A stretch of DNA of 38,474 bases from Deltaproteobacteria bacterium. GTDB taxonomy: Bacteria; Myxococcota_A; UBA9160; SZUA-336. The stretch spans positions 1 to 38,474 of the forward strand of contig JAFDDB010000016.1 of the NCBI GenBank assembly GCA_019311115.1, given 5' to 3'. Made by a program: the position numbers and the translations under genes. Below are positions 34,622 to 38,474 of the stretch, piece by piece. Under the pieces are notes generated by a model. It ran no database searches, was not told where the DNA came from, and saw nothing but the letters and a program-made list of their open reading frames with translations. Every line of letters begins with the position of its first letter. Positions within the stretch are counted from its first letter, which is position 1.

Positions 34622-35203
34622 GTGAATTCCCCCGCGGTCGTGGCCGAGCACACCCCGAATCCGGACGCGATCAAGTTCCTGCTCGGGCGCGCGTGCTTCG
34701 ATCCGGTGGCCGTGGGCCGGTCGGGCTTCGACTTCGTCGACCCGGCGGACGCCGCATCCGTGTCTCCGCTCGCGGCGGCGCTTCTCGCGCTCGACGGCGT
34801 GCGGCGCGTGTTCGTGGGCCCCGACTTCGTCGCCGTGACGCGCGACCCCGCCGCTGGCTGGCGCGAACTGGGTGCGCGCGTCATCGCGAGGATCCGGGAG
34901 TTCCTGGTGTCGGACCGTCCGTGCCTCGACGCAGAGGCCGCGCGCGCCGCCGCGCCGCCCGTGGACACGGACCGCGACGAGGACGCGGCGAGGGTGCGAA
35001 GCTTGCTCGAGAACGAGATCCGTCCGCTCGTCGCGCTACACGGCGGCGACGTCCAGTTCCTGGGCTACGCGGACGGCGTGGTGAGTCTGGCGCTTCGCGG
35101 CGCCTGCGCGGGCTGTCCGGCGTCCGAAGCGACGCTGCGCGGGCAGATCGAGACGCGGCTCCGGGCGGCGCTTCCCGGGTTCGTGCGCGTCGATGCGCGC
35201 TGA
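34622..35203 (+). CDS. NifU/Nfu-type iron-sulfur cluster carrier
   Basis: A 193-residue protein of the NFU1-like layout. An N-terminal Nfu_N-type domain (EHTPNPDAIKFLLGR, then SPLAAALLALDGVRRVFVGPDFVAVT) is followed by an acidic linker and a C-terminal NifU domain with the cluster-binding C-x-x-C (C162, C165 in RGACAGCPASE) preceded by LHGGDVQFLGYADGVV. It would take Fe-S clusters from the main scaffold and hand them to 4Fe-4S targets such as the ferredoxin-like reductase nearby, which is inference. Start is GTG at 34622 or the one 3 bp earlier. It ends 4 bp before the convergent thioesterase stop. Confidence 0.9.
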   Translation: MNSPAVVAEHTPNPDAIKFLLGRACFDPVAVGRSGFDFVDPADAASVSPLAAALLALDGVRRVFVGPDFVAVTRDPAAGWRELGARVIARIREFLVSDRPCLDAEAARAAAPPVDTDRDEDAARVRSLLENEIRPLVALHGGDVQFLGYADGVVSLALRGACAGCPASEATLRGQIETRLRAALPGFVRVDAR

Positions 35204-35207
35204 ACGC

Positions 35208-35630
35208 TCAGGGGCCGGCGACGAGCGTGTACGCGTCGATCAGGCTGCGGTGGATGCGCTTCGGCCGCTGGGTTTCCGGGTCGCAGAACGCCCACTGGGT
35301 GACCGCCGAGACCAGTGGGCTGCCGTCTTCGGCGAGCGAGAAGCGCGACCCGCGCACGCTGCGAGCGCCGCGCATCTCGGCGACCCAGGTTTCCTCGATC
35401 AGTTCCTGCCCGGGCGTCGCCGACCGGTGGTAGTCGATCTCGTGGCGGCGCACGATCCACATGCCGCCGAGCCCCCTTACGGTCTCCCAGTCGAAGCCCA
35501 GCGACCGCGCGTGCCGCTCGGCGAGCCGCACGACGAAGCTCACCCACACCACGTTGTTCACGTGACCGAGGAAGTCGGTGTCCTCGTCGCGCACGACCCG
35601 CTTGTGGCGGAAGACGCCGTCCGCCGTCAT
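35208..35630 (-). CDS. Acyl-CoA thioesterase (4HBT hotdog fold)
   Basis: A 140-residue single hotdog-domain protein. The signature [13 protein letters not shown] (residues 17-29) with catalytic Asp is characteristic of the YbgC/FadM-like 4-hydroxybenzoyl-CoA thioesterase group, which hydrolyses acyl-CoAs. [20 protein letters not shown] follows. Its ATG overlaps the rfbA stop by 4 bp (ATGA on the minus strand), so it is translated after rfbA, an odd pairing of lipid and sugar-nucleotide genes. Substrate chain length unknown. Confidence 0.88.
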   Translation of the reverse strand: MTADGVFRHKRVVRDEDTDFLGHVNNVVWVSFVVRLAERHARSLGFDWETVRGLGGMWIVRRHEIDYHRSATPGQELIEETWVAEMRGARSVRGSRFSLAEDGSPLVSAVTQWAFCDPETQRPKRIHRSLIDAYTLVAGP

Positions 35631-36493
35631 TCGGCCTCGCGCAGCACCATCTCGATGTAGCTACGGTACGGCGAGCCGGGCATCTCCTGGACCAGCGCTT
35701 CGAGCGCGGCGTGCGACAGGAAGCCGCGCCGGAGCGCGATCTCTTCGAGGCAGGCGATCTTGAGCCCCTGCCGGCTCTCGATGGTGGCAATGAAGTTGGC
35801 CGCCTCGAGAAGGCTCTCGTGCGTGCCGGTGTCGAGCCAGGCGATGCCGCGTCCGAGCCGCGACGCCCGAAGCTGGCCGGCCTCGAGATAGGCGATGTTC
35901 AGGTCGGTGATCTCGAGCTCGCCGCGCGCCGACGGCTCGAGCGCGCGCGCCCTCTCGACCACGGTCGAGTCGTAGAGGTACAGGCCGGGTACGGCCAGGT
36001 TGGTGCGCGGCTTCTCGGGCTTCTCTTCGAGGCTGACGACCTGGCCGTCGTCGTCGAACTCGACCACGCCGTAGCGCTCGGGGTCGCGCACGGGGTAGCC
36101 GAAGATGACCGCTCCCGACTCGAACTCCGCGACCATCTCGTCGAGCTTCATGCGCCCGTAGAGCACGTTGTCGCCCAGGATCAGGCAGACCCCGTCGTCG
36201 CCGATGAAGTCGGCCCCGATCAGGAAGGCCTGCGCGATGCCGGCGGGGTCGGGCTGGACGGCGTACTGCAGGTCGATCCCCCAGCGCGAGCCGTCGCCGA
36301 GCAGGGCCTCGAACCGGGGGATGTCCTCGGGGGTCGAGATGAGCAGGATCTCCCGGATTCCCGCCAGCATCAGCGTGGCCAGCGGGTAGTAGATCATCGG
36401 CTTGTCGTAGACTGGTTGCAGCTGCTTGCTGGCCACCTGCGTGATCGGGTGGAGTCGCGTGCCCGCGCCGCCTGCGAGGATGATTCCCTTCAT
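35627..36493 (-). CDS. rfbA: Glucose-1-phosphate thymidylyltransferase
   Basis: A 288-residue RmlA/RfbA enzyme, making dTDP-glucose from glucose-1-phosphate and dTTP, the first step toward dTDP-rhamnose and other deoxysugars of O-antigen. The nucleotide loop [11 protein letters not shown] (9-18), [42 protein letters not shown] and [16 protein letters not shown] all match closely. The ATG start matches the family N-terminus exactly. The rest of the rml pathway (rfbBCD) is not in the window. The 5' gap of 149 bp to rpmG holds the promoters of both genes. Confidence 0.96.
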   Translation of the reverse strand: MKGIILAGGAGTRLHPITQVASKQLQPVYDKPMIYYPLATLMLAGIREILLISTPEDIPRFEALLGDGSRWGIDLQYAVQPDPAGIAQAFLIGADFIGDDGVCLILGDNVLYGRMKLDEMVAEFESGAVIFGYPVRDPERYGVVEFDDDGQVVSLEEKPEKPRTNLAVPGLYLYDSTVVERARALEPSARGELEITDLNIAYLEAGQLRASRLGRGIAWLDTGTHESLLEAANFIATIESRQGLKIACLEEIALRRGFLSHAALEALVQEMPGSPYRSYIEMVLREAE

Positions 36494-36642
36494 CGTGGCC
36501 GGATGATCCGCGATCGGCGGGGGGGTGTCTAGCCACCCCGGGGGCCCGCGCGGCCCTCGATCCAGGCTTGCCCGAGGGCCGGAAAACCTGTATCCACGGT
36601 CACTTCCCGCCCCCCCCCTCGTACCCGTCCAAGGAGACCCGC

Positions 36643-36816
36643 ATGGCCAAGAGCAAGGGCGCCCGAGAGAAGATCAAGCTCGAGAGCTCCGCCGGCACGG
36701 GCTTCTTCTACACGACGTACAAGAACCGCCAGACGACTCCGGACAAGCTCGAGCTGAAGAAGTACGACCCCGTCGTGCGCAAGCACGTCGCCTTCAAAGA
36801 GTCGAAGCTCAAGTAG
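36643..36816 (+). CDS. rpmG: 50S ribosomal protein L33
   Basis: A 57-residue basic protein matching L33 along its whole length ([33 protein letters not shown]). This is the zinc-free form typical of Gram-negative bacteria: the CxxC pairs are absent. The ATG has AAGGAGA 6 nt upstream. It is isolated from rpmB, its usual partner in many genomes, and an acyl-CoA dehydrogenase follows after 16 bp. Confidence 0.96.
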   Translation: MAKSKGAREKIKLESSAGTGFFYTTYKNRQTTPDKLELKKYDPVVRKHVAFKESKLK

Positions 36817-36819
36817 TCG

Positions 36820-36825
36820 TACAAT
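36820..36825 (+). promoter_or_regulatory. Candidate -10 element (TACAAT), leaderless type
   Basis: TACAAT lies right after the rpmG stop and ends 7 nt before the ATG at 36833. GGG precedes the ATG directly, too close for a Shine-Dalgarno. Confidence 0.4.
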
Positions 36826-36832
36826 CCCAGGG

Positions 36833-37999
36833 ATGGATTTCTCCAAGGACCCGGAGCTCGAGCAGGTTCGCTCGGAGGCAGAGAAGCTCGCGGCCGCGTT
36901 CGACGACGAATACTGGTCGGAGCACGACGAGAAGCACGAGTTTCCCTGGGACTTCTACAACGCCTTCGCCTCGCGCGGCTGGATCGGCATCGTGGTTCCC
37001 GAGAAGTACGGCGGCGCCGGCCTCGGCGTGATGCACGCGGCCACGCTGCTCACCTCGGTGGCGGGCAGTGCGGGCGCCATGAACGCGGCGTCGTCGCTGC
37101 ACCTGTCGATCTGGGGCATGGGCCCGGTGATCCACCACGGCTCCGAAGAGATGAAGGAGCGCTACCTGCCGCCGACGGCGACGGGCGAGCTCCACGTGTC
37201 GTTCGGCGTGACCGAGGACGACGCGGGGACCGACACTTCGCGCATCCGTACGTTCGCCGCGGCCGACGGCGACGACTTCGTCGTGAACGGCAAGAAGGTG
37301 TGGAACACCAAGGCGCAGCAGGCGCAGAAGGTCCTGCTGCTCGCGCGCACGACGCCGCGCGAGGAGTGCAAGCGCCGCTTCGACGGCCTGACGCTCTTTC
37401 TAGCCGACCTCGACCGCGCGCACTGCGAGATCCGCGAGATCCCCAAGCTCGGGCGAAACGCCGTCAACTCGAACGAGCTCTTCATCCAGGACCTGCCGGT
37501 GAGCCGCAGCGACGTCGTCGGTGAAGTGGGTCGCGGCTTCTACCACATCCTGGACGGGCTCAACCCCGAGCGCATCACCATCGCCGCCGAGGCGGTAGGC
37601 ATCGGCCGCCGCGCGCTCGCGGTGGCGACGCGCTACGCCAAGGAGCGCATCGTCTTCGACCGGCCGATCGGAAAGAACCAGGCGATCGCGCACCCGCTGG
37701 CCGACTCCTCGAGCGAGCTCGACGCCGCCGAGCTGCTGTGGCAGAAGGCGGCGTGGACCTACGACGCGCGCGAGCCCGTCGGCGGGCTCGCGAACTCCGC
37801 CAAGCTCCGCGCCGGCGAAGCGTCGTTCCGCGCCTGCGACCGCGCACTCCAGACCCTGGGCGGTTTCGGCTACGCGCGCGAGTACCACGTGGAGCGGTAC
37901 TGGCGCGAGTCGCGGCTCATGCGGCTGGCCCCGGTCTCGCAGGAGATGGCGCTCAACTACATTGCCGAGCACGTGCTCGGGCTCCCGCGCAGCTACTGA
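36833..37999 (+). CDS. Acyl-CoA dehydrogenase
   Basis: A 388-residue flavoprotein that would introduce a trans-2 double bond in an acyl-CoA and pass electrons to ETF. FAD-binding blocks are FGVTEDDAGTDTSRI, VNGKKVWNTKA and IVFDRPIGKNQAIAHPLADS; LQTLGGFGYAREYHVERYWRES is also diagnostic. The common catalytic Glu of the C-terminal YEGT motif is absent, since the segment reads MRLAPVSQEM. Glu246 in LNPERITIAAEAVG lies where isovaleryl- and long-chain-type enzymes hold their base, so it may serve, which is inference. The C-terminal NYIAEHVLGLPRSY defines a known subgroup. The ATG follows TACAAT. The ctaA-like gene begins 8 bp later. Confidence 0.91.
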   Translation: MDFSKDPELEQVRSEAEKLAAAFDDEYWSEHDEKHEFPWDFYNAFASRGWIGIVVPEKYGGAGLGVMHAATLLTSVAGSAGAMNAASSLHLSIWGMGPVIHHGSEEMKERYLPPTATGELHVSFGVTEDDAGTDTSRIRTFAAADGDDFVVNGKKVWNTKAQQAQKVLLLARTTPREECKRRFDGLTLFLADLDRAHCEIREIPKLGRNAVNSNELFIQDLPVSRSDVVGEVGRGFYHILDGLNPERITIAAEAVGIGRRALAVATRYAKERIVFDRPIGKNQAIAHPLADSSSELDAAELLWQKAAWTYDAREPVGGLANSAKLRAGEASFRACDRALQTLGGFGYAREYHVERYWRESRLMRLAPVSQEMALNYIAEHVLGLPRSY

Positions 38000-38007
38000 G
38001 GACCGGC

Positions 38008-38474
38008 TTGTCTGCCGACCGCGCCCCCGCTTCGGCCCGGGCCGTCTCCCCACGGGGACTCGGCTGGGGCTTCGCCGTCCTCACGGCCGTCACCTTCAGC
38101 CTGATGGTGCTCGGCGCCCTGGTGCGCGCCCACGGCGCCGGCCTGGCCTGTCCGGACTGGCCTCTCTGCTTCGGCCAGCTGGTGCCCGAGTTCGACATGC
38201 GGATCGCCTTCGAGTGGAGCCACCGCCTGCTGGCGAGCGGGGTGTCGCTGGGTCTCGCGGGCCTGACCGCGGCGGTGTGGTGGCGCCCGGAGCTGTGGCG
38301 GCGACTTGCGAGGTCGCTCGCGGGGGCGTGGGTCCTGCTGGGCGTCCAGGTCCTCCTGGGCGGGCTCACCGTGCTGCTCCTGCTGGCGCCGTGGACGGTC
38401 ACCGGCCATCTGCTGACCGGGACCGCGTTCTGCACCGTGCTGCTCTGGATCTCGCGCGACCTGCTGGAGTGGGG
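38008..38474 (+). CDS. ctaA: Heme A synthase, COX15/CtaA type (partial, cut by window end)
   Basis: The first 155 residues of a polytopic membrane protein that oxidises a methyl group of heme O to make heme A for cytochrome oxidase. Visible: first helix (WGFAVLTAVTFSLMVLGALV), the family block VRAHGAGLACPDWPLCFGQL, the heme-ligating region FEWSHRLLASGVS, and a further His in VTGHLLTGTAF. The frame is open to the last base, so the 3' end lies beyond the window. The TTG start has GAGGA 5 nt before it and overlaps no other gene; a downstream ATG would lose the first helix. Confidence 0.88.
   Translation, partial: MSADRAPASARAVSPRGLGWGFAVLTAVTFSLMVLGALVRAHGAGLACPDWPLCFGQLVPEFDMRIAFEWSHRLLASGVSLGLAGLTAAVWWRPELWRRLARSLAGAWVLLGVQVLLGGLTVLLLLAPWTVTGHLLTGTAFCTVLLWISRDLLEW

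Noticed and set aside
34558-34968. 137-residue extension of PlsB
   Set aside because: It would run antisense through the NifU/Nfu gene, and PlsB length and the TATGCT hexamer fit the ATG at 34557.

Overview
This is a very GC-rich, gene-dense bacterial chromosome segment. Forty-one protein-coding genes are called, including one cut by the right edge, plus one short candidate upstream ORF. I see no rRNA, tRNA, CRISPR array, insertion sequence, integrase or phage gene. The organism is probably Gram-negative: there is an LPS-core-type glycosyltransferase, an rfbA gene, a lipobox lipoprotein, full-length plsB and the zinc-free form of ribosomal protein L33. A heme A synthase at the right edge points to aerobic respiration. 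The overall flavour (imuA-imuB, many acyl-CoA and aldo/keto-reductase enzymes, sigma-28-like motifs) fits a lineage formerly lumped as Deltaproteobacteria, such as Myxococcota or Binatota, but that placement is inference only.

Layout. 20-2341: two family-4 glycosyltransferases. 2332-4693 (minus): imuB and imuA, a translesion-mutagenesis pair without dnaE2 nearby. 4797-6293: a Ycf46-like AAA ATPase behind a sigma-28-like promoter. 6385-9582: two GNAT acetyltransferases, a NIPSNAP-like protein, an aldo/keto reductase and a small lipoprotein. 9632-14917: a tightly packed plus-strand run (glycosyltransferase, CYTH protein, variant histidine phosphatase, YfcG-type GST, P-loop kinase, unknown protein, dihydropteroate synthase, DEDDy exonuclease), with four 4-bp start/stop overlaps. 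14955-22305: a FadD19-like acyl-CoA synthetase, an aldo/keto reductase, a TetR regulator, an inositol-phosphatase-like protein, a malonyl-CoA-synthetase-like ligase and a membrane-anchored iron-sulfur aldo/keto reductase. 22713-27265: an Arg/Gly-rich protein, an alpha/beta hydrolase, a membrane protein, an ABC-class ATPase of the COG3044 type and an enoyl-CoA hydratase. 27280-31523 (minus): GST, fdhD, a hybrid histidine kinase and an exported unknown protein. 31539-38474: an SRPBCC protein, plsB, a NifU/Nfu-type iron-sulfur carrier, a thioesterase, rfbA, rpmG, an acyl-CoA dehydrogenase and a truncated ctaA.

Themes. Lipid and acyl-CoA chemistry (two ligases, hydratase, dehydrogenase, thioesterase, plsB) is scattered among envelope glycosylation genes and redox or detoxification enzymes (three aldo/keto reductases, two GSTs). 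Several enzymes lack a residue their family normally uses: the histidine phosphatase (RHG replaced by THP), the inositol-phosphatase-like protein (no WD-motif Asp), one aldo/keto reductase (His to Gln) and the acyl-CoA dehydrogenase (no usual C-terminal Glu).

The strongest non-coding signals are promoter architecture. First, at about ten first-of-operon genes a TAnnnT hexamer ends only 5-8 nt before the start codon, implying leaderless transcription. Second, TCAAGT-N11/12 sigma-28-like promoters stand before the AAA ATPase, before the histidine kinase, and in a gene-free convergent intergenic region rich in hairpins (31974-32199), where an undescribed small RNA may be made. No flagellar gene lies in the window.
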